Source of the DNA: Paragordius varius
Lineage: Eukaryota > Nematomorpha
Direction of reading: 5' to 3'
Length of the DNA stretch: 64,000 bases
NCBI GenBank assembly: GCA_964247055.1
Contig: OZ176050.1
Coordinates: 11,470,001-11,534,000, forward strand
Shown here: positions 52,201 through 62,088 of the stretch, in pieces
How the letters are laid out: each line of letters starts with the position of its first letter
Numbering within the stretch: position 1 is the first letter of the stretch
Made by a program: the position numbers and the translations under genes
The notes under the pieces: generated by a model
What the model was told of the DNA's origin: nothing
The model's database searches: none
The model's input: the letters and a program-made list of their open reading frames with translations, nothing else

Positions 52201-55200
52201 TTAGTATATATAACTTAATATGCGTTCAAAACATGTATAATCTTTATATAAAAAAAATTTTTTAAGTATTCTATATTTATTAAACCTTTAATAATTATAT
52301 AATTGTTTTATACTTAACAATATGATGCATTTTAGTATATAGTTTTTGTTGCATACCTATATTAATATTAACGGAACAAAAGTTGAGATTTTCTCGATGA
52401 CCAGGTGTCCGACAACCAGGAACTTTCATATACAATTGTACACTGTTCATTCCAAGGACTGTGTGACCCAAATGGGATAACATATTGTTTTGTAGGGAGT
52501 TTACCTTACACATGAAAAATTTAAATTAATTAAATAGAACAAGGCAAAAATAATTGATTATTGGATAATGTATATATAATTAAGGCAATATTTATAATTT
52601 ATTTGATTCGATTGAGATACAGCAAGTTTACCTCATGCATAAAAAATTTAATTAAAAAAAACCATCTTTAAATACCGAAAAATGGAAATTATCTTTTAAA
52701 TGCAGAAAAAAGGAATAAATACACAAATGAAATTAAAAAGATTATTTTCATAAATAAAACCATATTTTAAACCTGTTTATTTTTAAGATCACCTATTGTT
52801 TCGGGTTGCAAAAAAAGTAATAGGGATGTAAATTGGTAACACATTCATCAATTATTATTTTACAGAGAAAATCAAACAAAAAATAATGTTATCCTTATTA
52901 AAAATATTAATCTTTTTTACGTTTTGTCCTCATAATTTTAATTTTATAATAATTTATAAAAGCAATAATTATAATTTAATATATTATAAATTTTCATTTA
53001 TTACAAGAAGGTTGGTATTCAAACCAAAAGAAAATTTTATTTGAAGCAAAAAATATATGCACGGTATATAATTGCATTTTATAAAACAATTAAGTAGTAA
53101 TTAAAATTTTGCATTTCAATAAATTAGAAATGCGTCTGATGTCTCATATTAACACATTTGATGAAATAATAATTCAGGGCTAGGATTTAGTTGGCACAAA
53201 TATTTAATTTTTTGATAAAATACATATATATACCTTTAAAAAATTAGGTAATTTGTTTAATTCTTGCAACTGATCCGCCCATTTTTGTGGATCTGATAGA
53301 TCGACATTTGTCCCAAAGAGTATTTTTTTAAAAGGGGGAATGTCTTTAATGAGTTTTCCGCTAAAATTTAAATGAAATTATTGTAAAATAATTTTTGAGA
53401 AAAAAGGGTCGATTAAATAAATTAGTAAATTTGGTATATATACTCTTCATTTCCTTCTGTTGGATCTATAGCATGACTCTTGTTATTTTTTTCTTCCTAA
53501 AAAATTGAGAAAAAATTATCATTTCAATGGTTATTATTCAATTTTTCAATAAATAAAACACAATTCCACTGCATATTGATATAAAAAACAGAATAATGCT
53601 ATTAATTTTTTTAACCAAAAGAATTACTTACTTCAAGCGCTTTTTTAAACGATGTTCCTTGGTATTTAGCATATTTTAGGAGTGGCATAAAATGTCGAGT
53701 ACTAACACATTTCCAAACCGTTTTGCGTCCAGTTCTAAGATCACTATAATTCTTATGAAGTGGATATTTAGCCTGTGCCCTTACCTCAATCAGGTGATCT
53801 GGGTGAGTTTTGACCAAAGTTTTAGTCGAATAAAGTCCCAAATCAAGTTTCAGACATTGACTTAAACCTATTTGTTTATTTAAAAACAATGAGTTTTATT
53901 GCAATTCCAATATTTAGATACCTATTTTACATTTTGCAAAGTGTAGGTGAATAGTTTATGGTTTTATTTTTGATATAGGTTTACCATGATCTTTCGAATA
54001 CATGGTGTATCAAATCTTAAAAATATAAGAATGAAAAATATTTAAATATGTAAAACTTTTTGTTGCCACACTTATGGAAAACAAACATAAATAAGATAAA
54101 AAACACCTATTCGGACAAGATTTTAACACAGATAATATAGAACAATTTCATTTGTACACACAGATTACTAAAATGGTAAATACACAGTTCACTTATATTT
54201 GAATCATAAAAAAATTTATTACCCTTTATAAGGGCCATAGGGTGAGACAAGCAAAATGTTTTAAGATCAGAAGCATGGGCCTGCTTTTTCCCAGCAACAT
54301 GAATGGTAGGGACATCTTTGCTAATATCTTCAGAACTTCCAATTTGCTGCGTCGTAAAAACTGAAGATATGGAATCTTTTTTACCGCCCCCGGATTTTTT
54401 GGTGTCAGAAAGGGGTGTTTTAACATTATTACCTGATGGATTGGGGGTCATTTTAAGTGATTTATTATTAGTATCATTGATGTTTATGTTATGTCCACCG
54501 GTGCCTAAAGCAAAATACATATACTTAATAAACGATGTCTAGGATTATTATTATTAAAATTTTAAAATGATTTGATAAACATGTTAAATATTATATGGAC
54601 AAAATTTAAGTATTTACAATGTTATATTTTCGCTTAAAATAAATTTTATTCATAAACAAGATTTAATATATGCATAATCCATCCTTGGAAATATTAAAAT
54701 TGATATACCTTTTAAAATAATAAATACTTTAAAAAATATGTTGATTACAATTTAATCAAAACATTAGATTAAGTATAAGGGGATATATATTGTAATGTAA
54801 GCATATATTCGAGTTAAAACAACGTTAAAAAACATTTTTATACCACCAGTATATGATATTTACAAAAAATATTTATCAGAATATTATACCATCATTGTGT
54901 AGATTGCTAGCCCATTCGATAGGATCTGGGGGGTTAGGGTGGGGAGGTGGGCAAGGAGCCACATGTTGAATATTAGATAAGGCTGTCGCAAAATCTTTAA
55001 TAACGGCAGTTTCTAAACCAATGATAGATACTTTTTTATAACTGCGTAAAAAAATCAAAATATATGGAATACAAAACTTAAAAACTAACACAAATATTTT
55101 TTCCTCTAAAATAGATTGTTTTGTAAATTTGACCCCTAGAGTTTTGCTTATGCAAAGAGAAACGGTAAATTGGTAAAAATCTTAATTATATAATTCACGA

Positions 55201-58200
55201 TTGCAATCACATGGGCTTAATATACCGTTTACAATCCTAATTCACCCTTGAACAACTCAAATCTACCCTCGAATAATTCAAATTTACCCTAAAAAAATTA
55301 TGTTTTCGGGCTAATATAACCTCTTATTAATAAGTAATATATTCTTATAGCATAGTTTATTATTTTAACAGTATTATATTAATTTTTGACGTAATTTCTT
55401 TTTTTTAATATAAAAAATATAGGTAAATTTTAATTTTAAAAAACACATAAATTATTCTATGGTGAATTTGAATTGTTCGAGGGTGAGTTTGAATTGTTCA
55501 AGGGTGAATATAATTGTTTAAGGATGAATTTAAACTGTAACTGGTATATAAAAAAATTAAGGATGACTGTCTCATTGCAAAAAATATTTTTTTACTTTAT
55601 AAAATTTATCATTATAATTTCAATTTTTACAGAAGTAACTTTTTATTTGAGAATAATGTCTAAATGATTGGTCATAAATTTAATGTACATATTATTACTG
55701 CAATTCCGATATATGTCAGCTGATGACATTTGAATTGGCGCCAACAATATATTCTTTTGCTCTAATTTGTGCTGGACATACGTATTTTCATTTACCTATG
55801 TCATGTTAAAATAACATATATAATTAATTTAAACGAATAACTAATAAAATAACCTTATGCACTAAAAGTATTTATGATTAAAATGAAAGTTATCATTTTA
55901 GCATATATTGTTGATTCAATGACTTCAAAGTAAAAAATCAGAAAATATAATATATATATCATATATATATATAATTAATTTTACCTTTGAATTTTGTAAT
56001 ACTGCGGTATTTTTTGTGTTATTTGAAGAATGAGCCTTAACCGGTAAAGATAAGGAAGTAACAGTTGTATTTGATTTTGATTCGGTAGACGTTTTCTTAA
56101 ACAGAAAAGATGGAGTATAAAAATCGCCTACCATAGTGGATGCCAAAGGATTGGCAGAGTTTAAATTTGATTTTAAATTAGTATCGCTATTATTGGTGTT
56201 TAGGAGGTAATTTGATAGAATTTGTGAGATATCATTAGGTGTGTAATAGGTGGGCGGTTCATTGCTTTTAGAACATTCATTTTTGGGACCGGCAGTATTT
56301 GAAGTTTTAATTGGACCTATACCACTTTTTAACTAAAAATATTATTGAATTAAAATTTAATACATTGGATTTAGATTAAAAATATGAATATATATAAATG
56401 TTTATTTACTTTATTACGATCCTTTTTGTTGGGTGAGGTTTTCTGAGGCTTAAGTGACATGTCCTCATACTCATTGCCAATCATTAATGGTTTATTATCT
56501 ATAATATTTAATTGAATAAGAAGGCCAATAAAATATTATTTTGTGTTTTCTTGCATTTATAATAATATATTGGTAATGAGAATGCACAATTTAGTCTTAG
56601 TTAGGTTTTAAGTCGATTTAAACTAACTACAGTATACTTTAATTCAAGATTAAAGAATCCACATCATTCCCAATAATGAAAATAAAATATTTGTTCTAAT
56701 AATATTATAACCTACTTAATACTTCAAACTACAAAACCTAATGAAAAAACACCAAAAATCAAAATAAAATGTACCTTGGTTAAAAATTTAAAGTCCATAT
56801 TTCTAATACGATAGTATTTCCTACAATATTTATTGCCATTATTTTGCATATTTATATATTATACACATATATAATACCTTTAAAATAAATGAAAACCATT
56901 CAATGAATACTCCAAAAATCCATTCTAAAATCAAACTCCATTATACCTTTATTCAAGATTAAAAAATTAACATTTTTATACGATTACTATTCCCTAATTT
57001 TCCAGTCCATCAAAATTTTAAAATAATACACATACTTAATCCTCATAAAATGAATCTAATACCAATTATTAAAAGAAAAAAACCAAAAACCATTAAAAAG
57101 TTATAACTTGATTTAAGAAACCCACATTTTTATTATGATTATCAATAATACTACAATCTAATTCCATCAATGTTTTATACTTACAAAATGAATAAAAACC
57201 ATTCAATATACCATTTGCACTTCAAGAGTGTCCTTGAATACTTTAAGTTGGTCCTTAAACATTTCAAGTTGGTCCAAAAACTTTTTTCATTTCGTGTTAA
57301 AATCTTATAAATATCCAAAATTATTATAAGAAATTAATAAAGATATACGGTTTCTCAAAGATTAAAAGTTGATATCGATTTAAAATTTATGATAAATAAT
57401 AGAAAATAGGTTAAAAACAATAGATGAATTATTTAGAATTTGATTGATAAAAGTTAAAAACAAAAAAAAAAGACAAAGGACCAATTTCAAGTGTTCAAGG
57501 ACCAACTTGAAGTTTTCAAGGACACTGAAGTGCAAATGGTATATGATAACAAACCACAAAAAACTTATTTAAAGGTTATACCTTGATTTGTAGTATCCAA
57601 ATTTTCAGTACGATTACCATTCCCAATTTCAATTCCATTGTTATTGTAAGGTGTACTACTCGTCATCATTTGATTAGGGGAATTATTTGAGGGTGGTAAC
57701 AAACCACCCGTCGTATTATTAAGGCAGGCGAAAAGACTCTTTGTGTCAGCCCCATCTAGGCCTAACAAACTTTCCAGTTCTTTTTCAACGGCTGGATCAA
57801 TCAAACTTTCTTCTTCGCCATCCTCACCGCTCATTAACATCATGGAACCTAATTCATCTCCAAATAACATATTAGTGGCAGTGGTAATATTACCGTTGAT
57901 GTTTGATTGATTCAATAAATTCGTGTTTTGATTATTATTTGTTTCACCTAAGTAGATAGAGAGAGATACATTCAGTATGAATGTGGTAAAATTAAAGGTA
58001 TATAGTTTGGAGTATCTCATGTATATTTTAAAGTGTCTTTTTACATTTTCTATATTTTTAGAGACTTAAATTGTAACAAAATAACAGCCCCTGCCCAAGG
58101 CTATTAGTTATAAAAATTGAGCAGTTTCAAGATTCAAATAATGATGGATCTGAATATTATGAGCTCGGAAAAGATTTTTGAATAAATGACAAAATACTTC

Positions 58201-60602
58201 TGAAGTGTTAAAATACAAATATTATACCTGGGTAATCTAAATCCATTCCATCCTTGATTTGCGAGGGTTGACTCTAAAATTAAAATAATTTCGATATTAT
58301 ATAAAAAATATATTATATCTAACATGTAAAACAAAATTTTACTTTAATTTTCCAAAAAAATATTTTTCTTTACATATTATAACTAACTGATGTATGTGAC
58401 AGATGAAACTTGATTTCTAATTATTTACATCCAAAAATAGTAATTAAAACTTACTTGATCCATTAATTCGGACCCAGTTTCTAGAGTGGAATGTTGGTTT
58501 TGGATTTGGGCAGGCATAGTGGCAGCATTATTTATGGCTAAAACAGATGATAGATTATTTAATTGCAGGCGCATTTCACGTTGTTGTTGAAGTAAGGGAT
58601 AAATGTATTTAGTCATAAATGGTGGTATCTGTAAAATTATAATTAGGATATAAATTTATAAAATAATTTGTTCCACAATAGATTTTTACTTTTTTTTCTC
58701 TAATCATTTATTCCGTGTTAAAATCATCATAAACATTAACGGATAAATTTTAAGTTTGGTCATTAAATCATGATATATATGTAGAATAATTAATATTAAT
58801 AAAATTGATCTAAATCTTTTACAAAAATCGAGGCTAAAAAGTCGATTTAACCCGTGTATAAACTTAAAATTCATTTACCGATTAATCTTATTCTTTATAA
58901 AATCTTACAAATAATTCTTTATGTACTAAGATCTTTTCGTTCTTTCAAATGCCATATGGTTAGAAAATATAGAGGGTTATAAACATATACATACGTTATT
59001 CAGCCGTTTAAAAGTGGTAATTTGTATTTCAATTTAATATTTAACCTTGGAATCGGCATTCTGTCTGGAAGTTAATTCGGCAGGTATAGGTAAATTCCAC
59101 GCTTCTTCAATATTCGGGAGTGCCGTTTTACCCCTTGTCACATAATAAATTAATTATTAAACATAAACTGAATATTTGTAATATGATATTTTACAGGAAG
59201 GATTATGTTTTGCATAAACATTTTAAAAAGCTGATAAACAAAAATTTGAAAATCGACCTAAAAATATAAAGTGATATGTAAACCCTTTGTCAATAATAAT
59301 CACACACTAGATTCGTGCTTGTTAACACCCATCAATATAAAATAATTAATTGAGTTTGAGTTTTACCACATCAATTTTATATATATATTTATGTATATCC
59401 AACTACGAAATTTAACTAAAATAATATTTTAGATAACTTTACTTTTATGTTATGTTACTCGGAATTTTTGAACAGTTTACATAAAAAATTAAATATATTA
59501 TTTACTTTGGGACAGATAGGAAATGTTGATAGGCTCCGGAAAGCAAACCGTCTTTAAGCTTTTTAACACGTGCTAATAAAGCTGGATTCGGATCACCACC
59601 TGGAAAAAATTAATTTTAGAAAATTTATATACAGTAAACACCTACGCGCTAAATTGACGCAAATTGGGGGAAAATACATGGCACAATATTCATCATGACC
59701 ATTTCAGTTATATAGATTATTTAATATAATTCTACTGATACATTTCAAAAAATGATTAAAACCTATTTTAAATTATTAATCTTTGAGGACTCCAAACCTA
59801 CAATATAAGTTTTTGGGTAGGTTTATTAAACTTTTAACCCATTTAAAAATTGGAAAGAGTTTAAAAGGAGCATATTTAATTAGTTTATAGACGCTGTTTA
59901 TTTTTGAAAAGTTCACTATAAAGAGGATTGGAGTCGACTATATATATACATTTATATTTCGACAGAAAAAAATTGTTTAGGCAAAAAAAGTAAACCTTTT
60001 ATAGCATTAGCATAACAAGTTAAAGCATCTCGTGGCATATTACACGTTTCATAAAGCAGGGCAAGGTTGGTCCAAGCCGGTGTAAATTTTTTATTGAGTT
60101 GAATGGCACAAATGTAGGCTTGAAGTGCGTCCATAGGTTGATTTTGTTGCTGATAAAGTACGCTAAATAGACGGAAAATTTAGTTGAAAAAACGGAAAAA
60201 TAGGATATATACATATAAACAGCCATATTAGCAGTTATATGGGTTTAAAGTGTTGTGGGAAAATAAATTATATATAAAAACAATTATAATTCTTAATCTT
60301 TTCTTGTTTATGCTGTGAAAGAATTTAAATTATAAAAAACGAATAAATATACTTGTTCATAATAATTTTTTTTCTTTTTTGATAATTCAAAAGACCCATA
60401 TTATTATATGGTTTTTATTGTGGTTACATAATGTGATTCAAAACTTTCTATGAGCCTTAAAAAACATTTATACACTTATATTTCAACAAAAAAACAGATA
60501 TTACCCTATAGAACACCAAGTGTCGGCACTTCCTTCAGATTTATCGATTGAATGGCGATATGATATAAATGCATCATGAATTTTCCCCAAATTCGCAAAA
60601 CA

Positions 60603-60654
<52 letters not shown>

Positions 60655-62088
60655 AAAAATATATTATATTTTATTATGTTTAATGTTAAAACATTATTAA
60701 ATAAAATTAAAATATATCATGAAAAAATATTAACCTTCCCAGATAGTACCAAGTTTGGCCGCTAGTTGGATCAAGGCTAATTGCTGATTGTAGAAGTTTG
60801 ATTGCAGTATTCTCAATATGGCTAATAGATATGGGTTGGATGGAGTTCGCAACTAAATTTAAGCGTTAAAAAATGTCGTTTAATATATGCAAGTAATGAT
60901 TTTGAGTGAAAAATGAGGTAAGAATATAGAAGGAACTCGCATCATAAAATATATTTTTATTTTAAAACAATATTTATTTTTGGTTGCAGTTTTTATAAAA
61001 TTACACATACTATCTCTATCTTTTGCCGCTGGGTGTAATTTAGTATCATTATTGAAAGATGGTTTTTCAATCGAAATATTTCCATCTTGTACTAAGTTAG
61101 AATCGCCGAGTTGGTTGGGTTGATCAAATTCATCCTTAATTTTGGCATATTTATATACATCATTAGTCACAGTAGAACAATCTTTAGAGTTTGTTGATGC
61201 TATTGAATGAGCAAATTTATCAGAAGGGGGTACTGTTTGAATTTCATAACCTTTTTCATTTTTTGGCGTTTCATTTTCAATCGTAGTAGTAGTGGTAGGG
61301 TATGGATCAGGGTAGGTGGGACAAGTTTGTAACAAAGTCGGGTTAGCACTGAAAGTACGTGCAAAAGTATGAAATAACCAACCAATTTGCCTTAATGCAT
61401 CAGCCTTGAGTTGTCCATCAATAGGCACGTATTGTTGCTTAGTTTTACTTGTACTAATAAAGTTTTCAAGCCTATGTAAATTATTATCAAGATTATTAGC
61501 AAGGTTAGCACAAAGTTGTGGATCTTTGTTGGTAGGAAGAATGGAAATGTGTGGGGCCGAAACAATTTTCTCATAAATTTGTTTGCTTAGGGTTATGAAA
61601 CCACGTGTCTCCAACAAATGTGCAATATGGAAATATACTAAAAAAATTATATAACTATTTTAAAAATATATACACAAAAGATAATTTCTTTTATAATTTT
61701 GGATTTTTTTATTTAGTTCATGATAAGTATTTGGGATGGAAACTGAGAAAAGTTGAAATTTAAAATCTTCTAATAAAAAGTTGTTATATCAATTTTTGAA
61801 ATTAAGAATTACTTTGTGCCGGAGATACTGATAGCGGTGTCTCATTCTCATCAAGTAAGGCCAATTGAAAATGCTAAATTATGTGCAAAATTAGATATAA
61901 TCAAATAAAAAACAACAACTTTTAAATATTTACAAATTTTACACGGCTTTAAAACGAAAAAAAGTACTTTAAGGGTGTAATAAACGCTTCCACGGATCTT
62001 ATAAATTATTCCAAGTCGCAAATGTATTTCATTAGCGCGTTCAAAGTTGGGATCTACATAGAGCGTTTGTAGGAAAGCATTGGTCGCT
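48698..62088 (-). CDS. Utx: Utx/KDM6A-type histone H3K27 demethylase (multi-exon, 5' end outside window)
   Basis: Known role: UTX is a nuclear JmjC dioxygenase that uses Fe(II) and 2-oxoglutarate to remove methyl groups from lysine 27 of histone H3, working within the MLL3/MLL4 COMPASS complex through its TPR domain. Seen here: 25 exons in the order TPR repeats, a long Asn/Ser-rich middle, the JmjC domain ([15 protein letters not shown]...NINIG and [10 protein letters not shown]), the zinc domain (HYCDKCE and HCFECAR), and a tail. Fe ligands His and Glu (HRE) and the distal His (TVHW) are present. All exons join in one frame with GT/AG introns and give about 1636 residues, against about 1400 for the whole human protein. 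The extra length comes from insertions in the TPR region and middle and from a C-terminal tail. The N-terminal part, roughly the first 150 residues by comparison, lies beyond base 64000. Confidence 0.95.
49494..50021 (-). CDS. Utx: Utx exon x (helical and zinc-binding domain)
   Basis: It starts [20 protein letters not shown], matching UTX '[20 protein letters not shown]'. An insertion of about 30 polar residues follows, then [25 protein letters not shown] and [20 protein letters not shown]. The four zinc cysteines (two CxxC pairs) are present. The insertion between TLRE and GKEI is not in human UTX. Confidence 0.95.
50377..50561 (-). CDS. Utx: Utx exon w (end of JmjC)
   Basis: Reads [20 protein letters not shown], then [20 protein letters not shown] and WALVRNVKI, matching UTX '[51 protein letters not shown]'. 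Acceptor 'attag', donor GTATAT. Confidence 0.98.
50972..51059 (-). CDS. Utx: Utx exon v (JmjC, distal iron histidine)
   Basis: Reads [20 protein letters not shown], matching UTX '[20 protein letters not shown]'. The His of TVHW is the third Fe(II) ligand. Acceptor 'atctag', donor GTAAAA. Confidence 0.98.
51579..51708 (-). CDS. Utx: Utx exon u (JmjC)
   Basis: Reads [20 protein letters not shown] then [19 protein letters not shown], matching UTX '[20 protein letters not shown]...NFLMGSWWPNLEDLYE'. Acceptor 'ttaaag', donor GTAAAT. Confidence 0.97.
52357..52504 (-). CDS. Utx: Utx exon t (JmjC core, first iron ligands)
   Basis: Reads [20 protein letters not shown] then [12 protein letters not shown] and [10 protein letters not shown]. 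His and Glu of HRE are the first two Fe(II) ligands. The Lys of YMK and the Thr of RTPGH are known 2-oxoglutarate contacts in the family. Confidence 0.98.
53234..53360 (-). CDS. Utx: Utx exon s
   Basis: Reads [20 protein letters not shown] then [12 protein letters not shown], matching UTX '[35 protein letters not shown]'. Acceptor 'attttag', donor GTATAT. Confidence 0.96.
53444..53496 (-). CDS. Utx: Utx exon r (53 nt)
   Basis: A small, polar exon reading [17 protein letters not shown], in the place of UTX 'REENEKRSHHKDHSDSES'. Acceptor 'tttttag', donor GTATAT, phase 0 to 2. Confidence 0.85.
53632..53867 (-). CDS. Utx: Utx exon q (N-terminal lobe of the catalytic module)
   Basis: Reads [20 protein letters not shown]...VEVRAQ-like '[12 protein letters not shown]', then WKCVSTRH and [16 protein letters not shown]. 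Matches UTX 'GALKLDLGLFSTKTLVEAN...MVEVRTQ...IAKYAQYQASSFQESL'. Confidence 0.96.
54223..54504 (-). CDS. Utx: Utx exon p
   Basis: A 282-nt exon: Asn/Lys/Ser-rich first, then [16 protein letters not shown], matching UTX 'PLHQFCTNPNNPVTVIRG', the N-terminal lobe of the catalytic module. Acceptor 'gctttag', donor GTAATA. Confidence 0.9.
54890..55030 (-). CDS. Utx: Utx exon o
   Basis: Reads [20 protein letters not shown] then [13 protein letters not shown], matching the UTX Pro-rich block 'DKCPPPRPPSSPYPPLPK'. The donor is GTATAA. The acceptor 'aaaaaag' at 55031 keeps the phase but is unusual. An alternative 'cgcag' at 55042 would need a different upstream exon end. Confidence 0.75.
55225..55544. 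mobile_element. foldback MITE 2 in a Utx intron (TA target site)
   Basis: A 320-bp element flanked by TA. The left arm starts CCGTTTACAATCCTAATTC and the right arm's complement starts CCAGTTACAGTTTAAATTC. Arms contain repeats of a 20-bp theme ('ttcaaactcaccctcgaac'), with one more unit in the right arm than in the left. The theme resembles that of MITE 1 ('ttcaagttggtccttgaac'), so the two are related families. It lies between exons n and o. There is no coding. Confidence 0.8.
55699..55771 (-). CDS. Utx: Utx exon n (tentative)
   Basis: A 73-nt candidate exon reading [17 protein letters not shown], which resembles the short UTX block 'VSVFSSAREILQACRNLG' before the JmjC domain. The acceptor 'gtccag' and donor GTAATA are good, and the phase fits on both sides. 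It is needed to bridge the phase between exons m and o. Confidence 0.62.
55985..56332 (-). CDS. Utx: Utx exon m (Ser/Asn-rich middle)
   Basis: A 348-nt exon, phase 0 at both ends, including [20 protein letters not shown] followed by Ser/Asn/Thr-rich sequence. Acceptor 'tttttag', donor GTAAAA. Predicted disordered. No conserved match seen. Confidence 0.82.
56410..56498 (-). CDS. Utx: Utx exon l
   Basis: Reads [20 protein letters not shown] then SPNKKDRNK, with a basic end that might act as a nuclear localisation signal. Acceptor 'attatag', donor GTAAAT. Supported by phase and open frame. Confidence 0.78.
56630..57210. repeat. decayed tandem copies of the exon k 3' edge
   Basis: About four diverged units of 140-170 bp. 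Each has 'ttataccttgattt'-like sequence followed by '...tacgattaccattccc...', starting near 56632, 56770, 56941 and 57101. The same words form the 3' end and donor site of exon k at 57576-57660. Between them, 'aaatgaaaaccattcaat'-like sequence recurs. The exon edge therefore appears to be the last unit of an old tandem duplication, later split by MITE 1. Confidence 0.65.
57211..57539. mobile_element. foldback MITE 1 in a Utx intron (TA target site)
   Basis: A 329-bp element flanked by TA on both sides. It starts CCATTTGCACTTC and ends GAAGTGCAAATGG. The terminal inverted repeats are about 67 bp with few mismatches. Each arm is built from a repeated 20-bp theme ('ttcaagttggtccttgaac'). There is no coding. 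The structure (TA duplication, CC...GG ends, long inverted repeats) fits a non-autonomous Tc1/mariner-like element. It interrupts a decayed tandem repeat, so it is younger than that. Confidence 0.85.
57582..57947 (-). CDS. Utx: Utx exon k (acidic, Asn-rich middle)
   Basis: A 366-nt exon with an Asn-rich start, an acidic stretch ([20 protein letters not shown] then LLGLDG) and an Asn/Thr-rich end. Acceptor 'tacttag', donor GTATAA. Decayed copies of its 3' edge lie in the following intron. Confidence 0.82.
58228..58273 (-). CDS. Utx: Utx exon j (46 nt)
   Basis: A small exon reading [16 protein letters not shown]. It is supported by phase continuity between exons i and k, acceptor 'attttag' and donor GTATAA. 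There is no family match at this position, so support is structural. Confidence 0.72.
58455..58628 (-). CDS. Utx: Utx exon i (start of middle region)
   Basis: A 174-nt exon, phase 0 at both ends, with [20 protein letters not shown] and a Gln-rich end. Acceptor 'tttacag', donor GTAAGT. A short helix or coiled coil is likely. Confidence 0.85.
59046..59133 (-). CDS. Utx: Utx exon h
   Basis: Reads [20 protein letters not shown], matching the conserved UTX block '[20 protein letters not shown]' almost exactly. Acceptor 'gacaag', donor GTTAAA. Confidence 0.95.
59506..59599 (-). CDS. Utx: Utx exon g (end of TPR)
   Basis: Reads [20 protein letters not shown] then [11 protein letters not shown]. Corresponds to UTX 'SNTSALAARIKYLQAQL'. 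Acceptor 'ttccag', donor GTAAAT. Confidence 0.88.
59996..60162 (-). CDS. Utx: Utx exon f (TPR)
   Basis: Reads [20 protein letters not shown] then '[22 protein letters not shown]', matching UTX '[20 protein letters not shown]...GTLYESCNQPQDAIKCY'. This is the strongest single piece of evidence for the gene identity. Confidence 0.97.
60505..60603 (-). CDS. Utx: Utx exon e (TPR)
   Basis: Reads [20 protein letters not shown] then SADTWCSIG, nearly the same as UTX '[29 protein letters not shown]'. The acceptor 'attag' follows directly on a TA microsatellite. Confidence 0.95.
60607..60649. repeat. (TA)n microsatellite next to a splice acceptor
   Basis: About 21 TA units directly upstream (in the gene's direction) of the 'attag' acceptor of exon e at 60604. 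The normal pyrimidine tract is replaced by this alternating tract. Confidence 0.95.
60735..60852 (-). CDS. Utx: Utx exon d (TPR)
   Basis: Reads [20 protein letters not shown] then YLGR, matching UTX '[21 protein letters not shown]'. Acceptor 'aatttag', donor GTTAAT. Confidence 0.94.
61011..61637 (-). CDS. Utx: Utx exon c (TPR plus long low-complexity insertion)
   Basis: The largest exon in the window. It starts [20 protein letters not shown] and reaches [12 protein letters not shown], matching UTX '[20 protein letters not shown]...LQQLGWMHHT'. It then adds roughly 120 Thr/Asn/Pro/Lys-rich residues absent from human UTX before the next TPR. The donor is GTATGT after one base of a codon, in phase with the next exon. 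Confidence 0.92.
61813..61873 (-). CDS. Utx: Utx exon b (TPR)
   Basis: A 61-nt exon reading [20 protein letters not shown], matching UTX '[21 protein letters not shown]'. Acceptor 'aatttag', donor GTAATT. Confidence 0.93.
61968..62088 (-). CDS. Utx: Utx exon a (TPR)
   Basis: Reads [20 protein letters not shown] then LRLGIIYK, matching UTX '[28 protein letters not shown]'. The donor is GTACTT. The acceptor is 'ttttcaag' at about 62090, uncertain by two bases. Confidence 0.93.

Noticed and set aside
54303-54542. 79-codon plus-strand frame
   Set aside because: It is the antisense shadow of Utx exon p, which has the conserved SHPMALIKG block on the minus strand.
55473-55667. 64-codon plus-strand frame rich in Glu/Phe repeats
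   Set aside because: Its repetitive start is the right arm of MITE 2, and the remainder is intron.
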